Of a DNA stretch of 64,000 nt, positions 34,761 to 45,512 are shown in pieces (position 1 is the stretch's first letter; every line of letters begins with the position of its first letter). Below the pieces are notes generated by a model. It did not search any database and was not told the DNA's origin. It was given only the letters and a program-made list of their open reading frames with translations. The DNA lies in contig NZ_JANFQF010000001.1 of assembly GCF_024438035.1 (NCBI RefSeq), positions 481,514-545,513 on the forward strand, in the 5' to 3' direction. The position numbers and the translations under genes are program-made. This stretch comes from Rhodococcus tibetensis. Lineage in GTDB: Bacteria > Actinomycetota > Actinomycetes > Mycobacteriales > Mycobacteriaceae.

Positions 34761-35396
34761 ATGACCACGCGAGTGTTTCTCGTCGACGACCACGAGATCG
34801 TCCGGCGGGGCTTGGTCGACCTGCTCGGCACCGTGCCGGACCTGGATGTAGTCGGGGAGGCCGGCTCGGTTGCCGAGGCGATGGCGCGGATACCCGTCAG
34901 CGGCGCGGACGTTGCCGTCCTGGATGTCCGGCTACCCGACGGCAATGGTGTGGAGTTGTGCCGGGATCTTCGAGCCGCCCTGCCTGCCCTTCGCTGTTTG
35001 ATGCTCACCTCTTACTCGGACGACGAGGCGTTGTTCGACGCGATCATGGCGGGTGCGTCCGGCTTCGTCCTCAAGCAGATCCTCGGCACCGACCTGGTAT
35101 CCGCCGTCCGCACAGTGGGGCAGGGGGGTTCGTTACTCGACAGTCGTGCCACGTCGGCGATGATGGCGCGCATTCGGTCCGAGCGGAGAGAGGATCCGCT
35201 CGCTCAACTGTCGGAGCAGGAGCGGGCGGTATTCGAGCTGATCGGGGAGGGACTCACCAATCGGGAGATCGCTGAACGGCTGTTCCTCGCCGAGAAGACG
35301 ATCAAGAACTACGTATCGCGCCTGCTGGCCAAGCTGGGGATGCAAAGGCGCACTCAGGCAGCGGTATTGGCGACCGAGCTTCGACGCAGGCCCTGA
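34761..35396 (+). CDS. devR: Hypoxia/NO response regulator DevR (DosR)
   Basis: A 211-residue NarL-family regulator. It closely resembles mycobacterial Dev[50 protein letters not shown] with acceptor Asp55, and the helix-turn-helix end with [20 protein letters not shown] and [17 protein letters not shown]. DevR activates genes for survival without oxygen when phosphorylated by DevS or DosT. It directly follows a Usp gene as in mycobacteria. Unlike mycobacteria, its kinase gene is on the other strand, tail to tail. Confidence 0.95.
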   Translation: MTTRVFLVDDHEIVRRGLVDLLGTVPDLDVVGEAGSVAEAMARIPVSGADVAVLDVRLPDGNGVELCRDLRAALPALRCLMLTSYSDDEALFDAIMAGASGFVLKQILGTDLVSAVRTVGQGGSLLDSRATSAMMARIRSERREDPLAQLSEQERAVFELIGEGLTNREIAERLFLAEKTIKNYVSRLLAKLGMQRRTQAAVLATELRRRP

Positions 35397-35402
35397 CCGC
35401 GG

Positions 35403-37118
<1,716 letters not shown>

Positions 37119-37165
37119 TCATTCGAAGTAACGCTTATCCACTCACCGGGACGAGGAGAAGAAGA

Positions 37166-37789
37166 ATGAATCGACGGCACTTCGGACGACGGATCGCGGC
37201 AGGCCTGACCGCTGCAGTGGCAGCGACGATGATGTTTACCGGGGCGGCTTCGGCGCAGCCCACAGATTCTGTTCCTGCTGTCGACTCCACCACGGCGATC
37301 GCCAAGCTCCGGACCGCCGCAGCAGGTAACCCGGAAGCCGAGGCCGCCATCCAACGGCTGGCGCTGTCACCGACCGATGCGGCTGCGATCGACATCGCGC
37401 TGCCGGGGCAGATCTTCCAGGTCCCCGCGTACTCCGACACCGGCCAGGGCGGCCCCGTCCTCGGCCAGCTTTACGGCGCAGGCGTGGCAACCAACATGAA
37501 CAACCAGTTCCGCTTCGGGTTCTTCGGCGGACCGGGAACCATCGCCGCCAACCAGGCAGGTGCCCAACTCGAGGTCGTGTACTACAGTTTCGCCACCGGC
37601 GCCAGTGGCGTCGTCAAGCTGGACCAGAACAACGCGGCCGTACCCACCGTCATTTCCACCCCTCCGGTCGCGGGTCTCGGTGGCGGCCTGGTCGTGGCGG
37701 CGGTGTACGGATCGCTGAATCACCAGGTCGGTCCGAACGTCGTCAAGAGCACCATCTGGTGGCCCAGCCTGGGGTCCGTGCTCGCCTGA
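37166..37789 (+). CDS. Secreted protein of unknown function
   Basis: A 207-residue protein with a clear signal peptide: NRRHFGRRIAAGLTAAVAAT, then TGAASAQP with a likely cut after ASA (about residue 30). The two arginine pairs leave Tat export possible. The mature part is Ala/Val/Gly-rich with no enzyme motif, and repeated short strands (FRFGFFGGPGTIAANQ, QLEVVYYSFATG) suggest a beta fold. Rhodococcal and mycobacterial genomes carry similar unknown exported proteins. ATG 37166 has AGGAG upstream. Confidence 0.7.
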   Translation: MNRRHFGRRIAAGLTAAVAATMMFTGAASAQPTDSVPAVDSTTAIAKLRTAAAGNPEAEAAIQRLALSPTDAAAIDIALPGQIFQVPAYSDTGQGGPVLGQLYGAGVATNMNNQFRFGFFGGPGTIAANQAGAQLEVVYYSFATGASGVVKLDQNNAAVPTVISTPPVAGLGGGLVVAAVYGSLNHQVGPNVVKSTIWWPSLGSVLA

Positions 37790-37801
37790 CATTCGAGCAA
37801 C

Positions 37802-38527
37802 TCAGGTGGCAGGTTCGGCCGGCGGCCGGGCCTGCCACCACTCTTTCCAGCGCTCCTCGAGCTCGCTGAACTCTTCGTCGTCCAGTCCGTACACGGCCAG
37901 CAGTATCTGAGCGCCACCGTTCGGCCGCGCCGAATTGACCGGCTGCTCGCCGAACTGCAGTAGACCCGGGCCGAGGTCGTCGACGCTGACCGCAATCTGG
38001 TGCTCGCCGACGAAGCACACCACGCCGGACAGCAGATCACCCGTTGTGGATACGGCGCTGTAGTGATCTCCCCGCCTCGAGCCCGTGAGCTTGTCGAGCC
38101 CCAGTAGATGCTGTGCCGAATCGCCCTGCGCGACAGGGCCTTCGAGGAATAACGTACGACGATCGCCCAACCCGTGCTGTTCGATGCCGAACTTCAGGAA
38201 CTGCAGAAAAGTGGTCCAGCCCTCGGTGACGTCGTCATACCAGTCGGCAGCGTCCGGGATGCTGTCGCGGCGTGGCCGGGTGATCCTCACGATGGTGGTG
38301 CCCTCGTGTTCGTGGAGACTGAAGCGGTCACCTCCGCTCACGACGAGGCTGTACGAGGCGGGGTCCTCGACCACCTCGCCGAGATAGATCTCCTGGATCT
38401 CGGCGTCGAGGCCGTCATAGTCCCAGCCGTGCCAGCGCCGGATCAGCGCCGGATCGCGCAATGCCGGCCACACCACGGACGGAGCAGCAGCCACGGACAC
38501 CTCGATCGCGGGTTGCGTGTCGGTCAT
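37802..38527 (-). CDS. SRPBCC/AHSA1-type protein
   Basis: A 241-residue protein with an N-terminal SRPBCC domain (VSVAAAPSVVWPALRDPALI, the WHGWDYDGLDAEI segment, VTEGWTTFLQFLKFGIEQHG) as in activator-of-Hsp90 type proteins. The C-terminal half has a second, related strand pattern (GDLLSGVVCFVGEHQIAVSV). Function unknown; ligand binding or a cyclase-like role is possible. ATG 38527 is the normal start; the open frame reaches GTG 38560 inside the tandem repeat. The stop is 12 bp from the secreted-protein stop, tail to tail. Confidence 0.7.
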   Translation of the reverse strand: MTDTQPAIEVSVAAAPSVVWPALRDPALIRRWHGWDYDGLDAEIQEIYLGEVVEDPASYSLVVSGGDRFSLHEHEGTTIVRITRPRRDSIPDAADWYDDVTEGWTTFLQFLKFGIEQHGLGDRRTLFLEGPVAQGDSAQHLLGLDKLTGSRRGDHYSAVSTTGDLLSGVVCFVGEHQIAVSVDDLGPGLLQFGEQPVNSARPNGGAQILLAVYGLDDEEFSELEERWKEWWQARPPAEPAT

Positions 38528-38536
38528 GAAGACAGT

Positions 38537-38593
38537 GTCACATGGCGACGGTGAGGTCACATGGCGCCAGTGAGATCACATGGCGACAGTGAG
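38537..38593. repeat. Three tandem 19-bp repeats at a cupin gene end
   Basis: Units at 38537-38555, 38556-38574 and 38575-38593 share the core TCACATGGCG and differ at one to three positions. The third contains the last codons and stop of the cupin gene. Each unit, read on the minus strand, would encode the same Leu-Thr-x-Ala-Met-stop ending. Confidence 0.85.
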
Positions 38594-38902
38594 CAGAAAC
38601 GCCACGTCCTCCAACGCTTCGACGCTGTGCCGATCACTGGGGAGAACGAGGAAATCGCCGGACGAGCCCTTCCACGAGTCCTCGCCCGACACGAGGCTCA
38701 GCTTGCCGCTGAGAATGAACAGAGTGCCCTCGCCCGGGCTATCGTGCTCGGCCATCTTCTGACCTGCGGCGAGCGCCACGACGGTCTGGCGGAGACTGCG
38801 CCGGTGGCCGCCGTACACGGTCTGCGAACTGCGGCCGCTGGACGTCCCGGCTGCCAACTTCAGTTGCTGTCGGGCAAGGGCGGTCAGTGACTTCTTGTCC
38901 AT
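38576..38902 (-). CDS. Cupin-domain protein
   Basis: A 108-residue single-domain cupin. VVALAAGQKMAEHDSPGEGTL contains the first cupin motif in a shortened form (one His plus Glu), and DFLVLPSDRHSVEALED is the second. It lacks the full set of metal-binding histidines of classical cupins, so catalysis is doubtful; small-molecule binding or sensing is more likely. ATG 38902 is the start. Its 3' end is part of a tandem repeat. Confidence 0.75.
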   Translation of the reverse strand: MDKKSLTALARQQLKLAAGTSSGRSSQTVYGGHRRSLRQTVVALAAGQKMAEHDSPGEGTLFILSGKLSLVSGEDSWKGSSGDFLVLPSDRHSVEALEDVAFLLTVAM

Positions 38903-39044
38903 GAGACGAGTATGACCCAAGCCGCGCACCGATACCCGGTGAATGGGGTAACGGTGCGGTCGTGGCGGTGTGGTCAGCGCCGGGTGAGCGTCCACCCCCT
39001 GCAGTGCCGCGAACGCCCCGACCACGGCGGCCGCATGCTCGCGA

Positions 39045-39551
39045 TTACCTCGCAGGTAATGCCCGCGCGTAGGTGATCCACCGATACCGGGTGCCGTTCT
39101 TCGCAGACGTGAGCCACTCACCAGTGTCCTGCGCGCGCCAGGAGTCGTCGATCGGGGGTGCCCAGGCGTCGCCGTCGACCGTGACATCGACCTCCGTGAC
39201 GTATAGATGAGTAGCCAAAGGCATTGCTGCACTGTAAATCTGGCCACCGCCGATGATGCAGACGTCTTCGCCCGTGAGTGCCAGCGCCGATTCGAGCCCG
39301 GACGCGCTCTCCGCGCCGTCCGCAGTCCAGTCAGCCTGACGGCTGATCACGATGTTGCGTCGTCCGGGCAGCGGCCGGAACTTCGGGGGCAGCGAGTCCC
39401 ACGTTCTGCGGCCCATGATCACCGGGTGGCCCTGCGTCACCTTCTTGAAGTACGCCATGTCCTCGGGGACGTGCCACGGAATCGTGTTGTCCCGGCCGAT
39501 GACGCCGCCGACACCCTGTGCCCAGACCAGCTTGACCTGCCGCGCCGCCAC
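39045..39551 (-). CDS. folA: Dihydrofolate reductase
   Basis: A 168-residue DHFR. LVWAQGVGGVIGRDNTIPWH and VPEDMAYFKKVTQGHPVIMG hold the substrate and cofactor loops with the catalytic acid (the aspartate of PEDM); GRRNIVISRQ and IIGGGQIYSAAMPLA bind NADPH. It reduces dihydrofolate, which ThyA generates. GTG 39551 shares one base with the thyA stop (TAGTG), so the two are translationally coupled. Confidence 0.95.
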   Translation of the reverse strand: MAARQVKLVWAQGVGGVIGRDNTIPWHVPEDMAYFKKVTQGHPVIMGRRTWDSLPPKFRPLPGRRNIVISRQADWTADGAESASGLESALALTGEDVCIIGGGQIYSAAMPLATHLYVTEVDVTVDGDAWAPPIDDSWRAQDTGEWLTSAKNGTRYRWITYARALPAR

Positions 39552-40351
39552 TAGACGGCAACCGGCGCTTTGATGGCGGGATGGTGCCGGTAGTCGACGA
39601 TCTCCACGTCCTCGAAGGTGTAGTCGAAGATCGACTCCCGCTTGTTCAGCTTCAGCGTGGGGTACGGCAACGGCTCGCGACTCAACTGCTCGGTGACCTG
39701 GTCGACGTGATTGTCGTAGATGTGGCAGTCGCCGCCGGTCCAGATGAAGTCACCCGGTTCGAGACCGGCCTGCTGCGCCACCATATGGGTGAGGAGCGCG
39801 TAGCTGGCGATGTTGAAGGGAACGCCCAGAAACATGTCGGCGCTGCGCTGATACAACTGGCACGACAACTTACCGTCCGCCACGTAGAACTGGAAGAACG
39901 CGTGGCACGGGGCCAACGCCATCCGCGGGATGTCGCCGACGTTCCACGCCGACACAATGATGCGACGGGAATCCGGATCGGACCTCAGCGTGTCGATGGT
40001 CTGGGTGATCTGATCGATGTGCTCTCCTGACGGAGTCGGCCAGCTGCGCCACTGCACGCCGTAGACCGGGCCGAGTTCACCGTCCGCGTCGGCCCACTCG
40101 TCCCAGATGGTCACGCCGTTGTCCTGAAGCCACTTCACGTTGGAGTCGCCGCGAAGGAACCACAACAGTTCGTAGACGATGGACTTGAGGTGCACCTTCT
40201 TCGTGGTGATCAGCGGAAACCCGTCCGCCAGGCTCCAGCGCATCTGATGACCGAAAACGCTCTTCGTGCCCGTCCCGGTGCGGTCTGCCTTCGGCGTGCC
40301 GGTGTCCATCACGAGTCGGAGGAGGTCTTCGTACGGGGTCGGCACAGTCAC
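39551..40351 (-). CDS. thyA: Thymidylate synthase
   Basis: A 266-residue ThyA, normal length. Catalytic Cys is in [46 protein letters not shown] text ([21 protein letters not shown]) and [15 protein letters not shown] are conserved. It makes dTMP from dUMP with methylenetetrahydrofolate. It is in one operon with folA. GTG 40351 starts it; repeat copy B lies in the spacer to the divergent cobF. Confidence 0.95.
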   Translation of the reverse strand: MTVPTPYEDLLRLVMDTGTPKADRTGTGTKSVFGHQMRWSLADGFPLITTKKVHLKSIVYELLWFLRGDSNVKWLQDNGVTIWDEWADADGELGPVYGVQWRSWPTPSGEHIDQITQTIDTLRSDPDSRRIIVSAWNVGDIPRMALAPCHAFFQFYVADGKLSCQLYQRSADMFLGVPFNIASYALLTHMVAQQAGLEPGDFIWTGGDCHIYDNHVDQVTEQLSREPLPYPTLKLNKRESIFDYTFEDVEIVDYRHHPAIKAPVAV

Positions 40352-40379
40352 GGCGCCCAGTTTAGGCGGCTCCGCCGCC

Positions 40380-40421
40380 CGTGAGTGGTTTGCGGGTCCC
40401 TGGACTCCTCGCGCACGCACG
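40380..40421 (+). repeat. Dispersed intergenic palindromic repeat, copy B
   Basis: Matches 13322-13363 in 35 of 42 positions without gaps. It lies between the divergent thyA and cobF genes, 18 bp before the cobF start. A GGCGGCTCCGCCGCC palindrome directly precedes it. Confidence 0.65.
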
Positions 40422-40438
40422 AGCGATAGCCTTCGCCC

Positions 40439-41179
40439 ATGCGTGAACTCTTCGTGATCGGCATCGGCGCCGGCGACCCCGACCAGGTGACGGTTCAGGC
40501 CATCAAGGCGATGAACAAGGCTGATGTGTTCTTCGTCATCGGCAAGGGCGACGAGAAGCAGGACCTCGTCGATCTCCGCACCACGATCCTCGAGGAACAC
40601 GTCACCGGTCCGTATCGCGTGGTCGACATCATCGACCCGCCGCGGAACCGGACACCCGATGACTACGAGGGCGTGGTGGACGACTGGCACGAGCGCCGGG
40701 CGGCACTGTTCGAGGCGGAATTCGCGTCCGAGCCGGGGGTCGGGGCGATCCTCGTGTGGGGCGACCCCTCTCTCTACGACAGCACGCTCCGGATCGTCGA
40801 GCGAGTGCTCGCCCGCGGCAACGTGTCGTTCGACTACTCGGTGATCCCGGGTGTCACCAGCGTGCAGTCGCTGGCCGCGCAGCACCGGATCGTGCTCAAC
40901 CGGATCGGCGAACCTATTCACATCACCACAGGTCGCAGGCTCGCCGAGGGACTCCCCGAGGGAGTCGACAACGCGGTGGTGATGCTCGACGCGAACACGG
41001 CGTTCGCCCAGGTCCCCGGCGACGACGTCCGGATCTGGTGGGGTGCCTACCTCGGCACACCCGACGAGGTGCTGATCGCCGGTCGCCTGCGTGAAGTCGA
41101 GAGCGAGATCCAGCGGGTGCGGGCCGAACTGCGTGAGCGCAAAGGCTGGATCATGGACACGTATCTGCTGCGGCGGTAG
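40439..41179 (+). CDS. cobF: Precorrin-6A synthase (deacetylating) CobF
   Basis: A 246-residue SAM-dependent tetrapyrrole methylase. The N-terminal [17 protein letters not shown] is the family's SAM motif, [14 protein letters not shown] and [17 protein letters not shown] are the second and third conserved blocks. The CobF branch (C-1 methylation with loss of acetate in aerobic cobalamin synthesis) is suggested by [19 protein letters not shown] and length. No other cob gene is in the window. Confidence 0.9.
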   Translation: MRELFVIGIGAGDPDQVTVQAIKAMNKADVFFVIGKGDEKQDLVDLRTTILEEHVTGPYRVVDIIDPPRNRTPDDYEGVVDDWHERRAALFEAEFASEPGVGAILVWGDPSLYDSTLRIVERVLARGNVSFDYSVIPGVTSVQSLAAQHRIVLNRIGEPIHITTGRRLAEGLPEGVDNAVVMLDANTAFAQVPGDDVRIWWGAYLGTPDEVLIAGRLREVESEIQRVRAELRERKGWIMDTYLLRR

Positions 41180-41188
41180 GTAAGTGGA

Positions 41189-41216
41189 AAGTGCGCAGGA
41201 GCGCACATCCGCACTT
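41189..41216 (+). terminator. Hairpin after cobF
   Basis: GTGCGC-AGGA-GCGCAC makes a 6-bp perfect stem with a 4-nt loop, nested in a wider AAGTGCG/CGCACTT pairing. It begins 10 bp after the cobF stop. Confidence 0.5.
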
Positions 41217-41237
41217 CCGTGCGGTTAGCCTGGTGCC

Positions 41238-42104
41238 ATGCCCGAGCTGCCGGAGGTGGAGGCGTTAGCCGAGTTCCTGCGGAAACATGCCGTGGGAGCG
41301 GTTGTCGGACGTGTGGACGTGGCCGCATTGAGCGTGCTGAAGACGTTCGACCCGCCGATCACGGCGTTGCAGGGCCGGGACGTGACCGGTGCTGCGCGCT
41401 TCGGTAAGCACCTCGCCCTCGACTGTTCCGGGTTGTGGCTCGTCACGCATCTTTCCCGCGGAGGCTGGTTGAGGTGGACCGACAACCCGTCGGCCGCACC
41501 GCCGAAACCGGGAAAGGGTCCGCTCGCGTTGCGGCTCCACTTCTTCACCCCGGAGGGCGCGACACCGGCATTCGACCTCACCGAGGCGGGAACGAAGAAG
41601 CGGCTCGCGGTGTGGGTGGTGCACGACCCGCAGGAGGTGGAAGGGATCGGGCGACTCGGCCCCGACGCCCTGGAGGTCACCGAACCTGACTTCGCCGCGC
41701 TGCTCGAGACTTCCTCGTCACGGATCAAGAACGCCCTCGTCGACCAGTCTCTGCTGGCCGGCGTGGGCAATGCGTACTCGGACGAGATCCTCCACACCGC
41801 GAAGATCTCGCCGTTCGCGACAGCGAAGACACTGCCCGAGGACGACGTCCACGTCCTGTACGACGCGATGCGCACGGTACTGACCGATGCCGTCGAACGG
41901 TCGCTCGGCCAGGATGCCGCGCGACTCAAGGGTGAGAAGAGATCCGGCATGCGGGTACATGCGCGCACGGGTCTGCCCTGCCCGGTGTGCGGCGACACCG
42001 TCCGTGAAGTGTCGTTCGCAGAGAAGTCTTTTCAGTACTGTGCCACCTGTCAGACCGGCGGCAAGGTGCTCGCGGATCGGCGGATGTCCAGGCTGCTGAA
42101 GTAA
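41238..42104 (+). CDS. Fpg/Nei-family DNA glycosylase
   Basis: A 288-residue enzyme with the N-terminal MPELPEVE (catalytic Pro2 and Glu3 after Met removal), the helix-two-turn-helix region ([20 protein letters not shown]) and a C-terminal zinc finger (CPVCGD ... CATCQTGGK). It removes oxidised bases and cuts the abasic strand. Without structure-guided alignment MutM and Nei-type subfamilies cannot be separated; the divergent middle suggests the second-type actinobacterial Fpg/Nei paralogue. Confidence 0.9.
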   Translation: MPELPEVEALAEFLRKHAVGAVVGRVDVAALSVLKTFDPPITALQGRDVTGAARFGKHLALDCSGLWLVTHLSRGGWLRWTDNPSAAPPKPGKGPLALRLHFFTPEGATPAFDLTEAGTKKRLAVWVVHDPQEVEGIGRLGPDALEVTEPDFAALLETSSSRIKNALVDQSLLAGVGNAYSDEILHTAKISPFATAKTLPEDDVHVLYDAMRTVLTDAVERSLGQDAARLKGEKRSGMRVHARTGLPCPVCGDTVREVSFAEKSFQYCATCQTGGKVLADRRMSRLLK

Positions 42105-42130
42105 GTGTCTACACGCATATAGTTGTCGCC

Positions 42131-43342
42131 ATGCGTACACAGGCACCCGAGCGGTTCGGTACACCTCTGACGGCGGGCGCGATCCGCGTGATGCTGCTCG
42201 GGTCGGGCGAGCTGGGCAAAGAAGTCATCATCGCCCTGCAGCGACTCGGTGTCGAGGTGATCGCGGTCGACCGGTATGACAATGCGCCGGGGCATCAGGT
42301 GGCGCACCGGGCGCACACCGTCGACATGGGCAACCCGGATGCGCTGTTGCGTCTCGTCGACGCCGAGAAGCCGCACTTCGTGGTTCCCGAGATCGAGGCC
42401 ATCGCCACCGACGCGCTGGTCACCGTCGAGGAGTCCGGTACCGCCGTGGTGATCCCGACGGCGCGCGCCACTGCGCTCACCATGAACCGGGAGGGGATTC
42501 GCCGTCTCGCGGCCGAGGAACTGGGACTCCCGACGTCGCCGTACGAGTTCGCCGACTCGCTGGGCGGAGTGCGCGAGGCTGTCGAACGCATCGGCGTGCC
42601 CTGTGTCATCAAGCCGGTGATGTCTTCGTCCGGGAAGGGCCAGTCGACCGTCCGCGACACCGCCGACATCGAAAAGGCTTGGGAATACGCACTGTCCGGT
42701 GGCCGGATCAATCACGGACGCGTCATCGTCGAGGGGTTCGTCGACTTCGACTACGAGATCACTCAACTCACCGTTCGAGCCGTCGGCGCGGACGGTGAAA
42801 TACATACCGACTACTGCGAGCCGATCGGTCACCTGCAGGACGCCGGCGATTACGTGGAGTCGTGGCAGCCGCAGCCGATGAGCCCCGCAGCACTCGCCCG
42901 TGCGCGGGAGGTGGCGGGCAAGGTGACAGCGGCGCTGGGTGGCAGGGGAGTGTTCGGTGTCGAACTGTTCGTCAAGGGCGATGACGTCTATTTCTCGGAG
43001 GTCAGCCCTCGCCCGCACGACACCGGTCTGGTAACGCTACGCACCCAACGTTTCTCGGAGTTCGAGCTCCATGCGCGTGCCGTTCTCGGTCTTCCCGTCG
43101 ACACCACACTCGTAGCGCCCGGCGCGTCCGCGGTGATCTACGGCGGCATGGACGCCGTCGGTATCGGTTTCGAGGGTGTCGCCGACGCGATGTCCGTGCC
43201 GGAAACCGACCTGCGGTTGTTCGGCAAACCCGAAAGTTACGTCCGTCGGCGCATGGGGGTGGCCGTGTCCACGGGGCCCGACGTGGAGACCGCGCGCAGC
43301 AGGGCGCGCGATGCGGCGTCCCGCGTTCGCGTCGTCGAATGA
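42131..43342 (+). CDS. purT: Formate-dependent phosphoribosylglycinamide formyltransferase PurT
   Basis: A 403-residue ATP-grasp enzyme. [19 protein letters not shown] (20-38), [14 protein letters not shown] (the ATP lysine and loop), [12 protein letters not shown] and [27 protein letters not shown] blocks are the PurT pattern. It formylates GAR using formate and ATP, giving a folate-free third step of purine synthesis. In M. tuberculosis purT (Rv0389) directly precedes a rhodanese gene and metZ; here these come 4 kb further on. Confidence 0.95.
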   Translation: MRTQAPERFGTPLTAGAIRVMLLGSGELGKEVIIALQRLGVEVIAVDRYDNAPGHQVAHRAHTVDMGNPDALLRLVDAEKPHFVVPEIEAIATDALVTVEESGTAVVIPTARATALTMNREGIRRLAAEELGLPTSPYEFADSLGGVREAVERIGVPCVIKPVMSSSGKGQSTVRDTADIEKAWEYALSGGRINHGRVIVEGFVDFDYEITQLTVRAVGADGEIHTDYCEPIGHLQDAGDYVESWQPQPMSPAALARAREVAGKVTAALGGRGVFGVELFVKGDDVYFSEVSPRPHDTGLVTLRTQRFSEFELHARAVLGLPVDTTLVAPGASAVIYGGMDAVGIGFEGVADAMSVPETDLRLFGKPESYVRRRMGVAVSTGPDVETARSRARDAASRVRVVE

Positions 43343-43821
43343 GCACGGGAGCAGAGGCGCTTGTCGGCCTCGCCATCGCGGTCGGGTTGGTGGGCATCGT
43401 CATCCCGATTCTTCCCGGAACGATACTGATCTTCGCCGCGATTCTGGTGTGGGCAATCATCTCCGGCACCGCCACCGCCTGGGCAGTGTTCGCGGTCGCC
43501 ACGTTGTTCCTCGTGGTGAGCGGCGTCGTGAAGTACACCTGGCCCGGTCAACGGATGCGCAGCGCCGGCGTGCCCAACATGTCACTCGTCGTGGGTGGAC
43601 TGACGGGAATCGTCGGGTTCTTCGTCATCCCCGTCGTGGGGTTGTTTCTCGGTTTCATCGCGGGAACGTATGTGGCCGAGCTCTACCGGTTGCGCGTGCA
43701 CAACCGCGCGTGGGCGTCGACCTGGCACGCGTGCAAGGCAGTCGGGCTGTCGATGCTGATCGAACTGCTCGGCGCCCTGATCGCCTCCGGTGTCTGGCTC
43801 GCGGCCGTGGTCGCCACATAG
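43339..43821 (+). CDS. DUF456 membrane protein
   Basis: A 160-residue protein with four to five membrane segments. [37 protein letters not shown] and [20 protein letters not shown] fit DUF456 (YqgC-like) proteins of unknown function. ATG 43339 overlaps the purT stop (ATGA), so it is coupled to purT. Confidence 0.88.
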   Translation: MSTGAEALVGLAIAVGLVGIVIPILPGTILIFAAILVWAIISGTATAWAVFAVATLFLVVSGVVKYTWPGQRMRSAGVPNMSLVVGGLTGIVGFFVIPVVGLFLGFIAGTYVAELYRLRVHNRAWASTWHACKAVGLSMLIELLGALIASGVWLAAVVAT

Positions 43822-43896
43822 GGGTATCCAGAGACAGTCGTCACCTGCGAGTATGGAATGCGGAACGAGATCTCCCCACTCAGCGGAGGAACGCCC

Positions 43897-44679
43897 GTGA
43901 CTACGAAGACGACCTGGATCCTCGGTCCCCTCACCGTTATCGCCCTGGCTCTGAGCGGCTGTGGGGACGACTCGTCCGGCTCGTCGGCGGCGAGCGACAC
44001 CAGTGCTCCGAGCGCGGGCACCACCAGCCCTCCGAATGCGGGCACCACCTCTGCGGCCGCGGCCGCGCTGATGGAGCAAATCCCCTCACCGTTCGTGGAA
44101 AAACCCCAGCTCGAGAGAACCTTCCTCGGCGCGGTGGACGATTCGGACGCCTATGTCGCCGTTGTCACATCGGGTAGTGACGCTGTCGCGTTCCTGTGCG
44201 ACGGTCACGACATGTGGATGTGGATGTCCGGAGAGATGGACGGTGACCGGCTCGCACTGACCGCGCCGGACGGGTCGACGCTGACCGGCACGATGAGCGA
44301 CGGAAAGGTGTCGGGGACGGTCACCGGTGCGGGCATGACGGACAAGGCGTTCGAGGCCGAACCCGCAGCGGCCGATGAAGGCCTCTTTCGCGCCACCACC
44401 GACCACGACGGTGCCGACTACACCCTCGGTTGGATCATGAGCAGCGACGGGGTCCGTGGTCTGGAACGGCGCGCCGACGGATCGTCCACCGGCGGAATTG
44501 CCGTCGACCACGACGATATGGACGACCGGAACCGGGACCGGCGGCAGGAGCGCAGGGACAACGATCAGGCTGCGTGCCAGGAAATGGGTGGATACAACGA
44601 CTGGCTGGCGGCACAACCGCAGACACCACCGGTCAGCGAGATGATGTCGATGAACAGTATGCAGATGGAAGGCTGCTAG
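43897..44679 (+). CDS. Lipoprotein of unknown function
   Basis: A 260-residue lipoprotein. GTG 43897 has GGAGG 7 bases upstream. Signal LGPLTVIALALSGC ends in lipobox LSGC. A Ser/Thr/Ala-rich linker follows, then a beta-rich domain (TFLGAVDDSDAYVAVVTSG, VAFLCDGHDMWMWMSG, LTGTMSDGKVSGTV). The C-terminus is charged, then Met-rich and ends in Cys (MMSMNSMQMEGC), which could bind a metal. Its stop overlaps the stop of the convergent amidohydrolase by 4 bp. Confidence 0.75.
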   Translation: MTTKTTWILGPLTVIALALSGCGDDSSGSSAASDTSAPSAGTTSPPNAGTTSAAAAALMEQIPSPFVEKPQLERTFLGAVDDSDAYVAVVTSGSDAVAFLCDGHDMWMWMSGEMDGDRLALTAPDGSTLTGTMSDGKVSGTVTGAGMTDKAFEAEPAAADEGLFRATTDHDGADYTLGWIMSSDGVRGLERRADGSSTGGIAVDHDDMDDRNRDRRQERRDNDQAACQEMGGYNDWLAAQPQTPPVSEMMSMNSMQMEGC

Positions 44680-45431
44680 CAGCGTCCGTGTTCGGAACTG
44701 CAGCGGTACCAGTCTCGTGCGTTGTCGCCCATGACAGCATCGACATCGTCACCCACCGCCTCCGCAACGATGTCGATATCACTGTCCTGGAACACTCTTC
44801 GTGACCGGCTGCCGGGGAGGTCGGTACCGAACATCAGTGCCCGAGGATTGACGGCGTGAATCTTGCGGAGCACATCGCACACGTCGTCGATGGTGGTTCG
44901 TCCGAACCCGGTTGCCTTCACGCGTGCGCCGCGGTCGACGAGGTCGAGGAGGTAGGGCAGCCCACGGGTCGACATCCCGAGGTGGTCGATACAGACGGCG
45001 GGCAGCTTCGCGAATACCGGCCCCAGCGATAACAGGAGGGTGGCGTCGACGTAGAACTCGGCGTGCCATCCGGCGAGTTCGTACGCGCGCAGCGCCTGCT
45101 TGGTGAGCAGCTTGACATCGGTCGCGCTTCGGCGGAGGTTGAACCGGACTGCCCGAACGCCGGCATGATCGAGCCGCAGAATGTCTTCGTCGGTGGCGTC
45201 GGGCTCGAGGTGCGTGACGCCCACCCAGTTGGGGCCGAGTTCTTCCAACGCGGCCATCAGATAGTCCTGGTCGGTTCCCTGGTAGGAGGCCGTGACGACG
45301 GCGCCGCCGTCCACACCGAAACCCTCGGTCCGTTCACGGTAGTCGGCAATCGTGAAGGGGTCCGGCAGGTAGCCGTGATTCTCGAACACCGGGAACCGGG
45401 GATCGATGATGTGCACGTGGGCGTCAAACAC
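44676..45431 (-). CDS. Amidohydrolase-family (TIM-barrel) metal-dependent hydrolase
   Basis: A 251-residue protein with the N-terminal metal motif FDAHVHIIDPRFPV, CIDHLGMST in the middle and LMFGTDLPGSR near the end, as in amidohydrolase_2 (PF04909) enzymes such as lactonases and decarboxylases of aromatic breakdown. Substrate unknown. GTG 45431 starts the protein at once with the HxH motif, so the N-terminus is unusually short but complete for the family. Confidence 0.8.
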   Translation of the reverse strand: MFDAHVHIIDPRFPVFENHGYLPDPFTIADYRERTEGFGVDGGAVVTASYQGTDQDYLMAALEELGPNWVGVTHLEPDATDEDILRLDHAGVRAVRFNLRRSATDVKLLTKQALRAYELAGWHAEFYVDATLLLSLGPVFAKLPAVCIDHLGMSTRGLPYLLDLVDRGARVKATGFGRTTIDDVCDVLRKIHAVNPRALMFGTDLPGSRSRRVFQDSDIDIVAEAVGDDVDAVMGDNARDWYRCSSEHGRC

Positions 45432-45469
45432 AGTTCACATTTTGCCTTGCCGAGGGCGTACAACGCGCG

Positions 45470-45496
45470 ACGGGAGCCCCCGTCGGGGGCTCCCGT
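45470..45496 (-). terminator. Strong hairpin terminator after fprA
   Basis: A 12-bp perfect stem (ACGGGAGCCCCC with its complement) with a 3-nt loop, 17 bp after the fprA stop. No U tract, as is common in actinobacteria. Confidence 0.8.
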
Positions 45497-45512
45497 CGCT
45501 CACAATAGTCGC

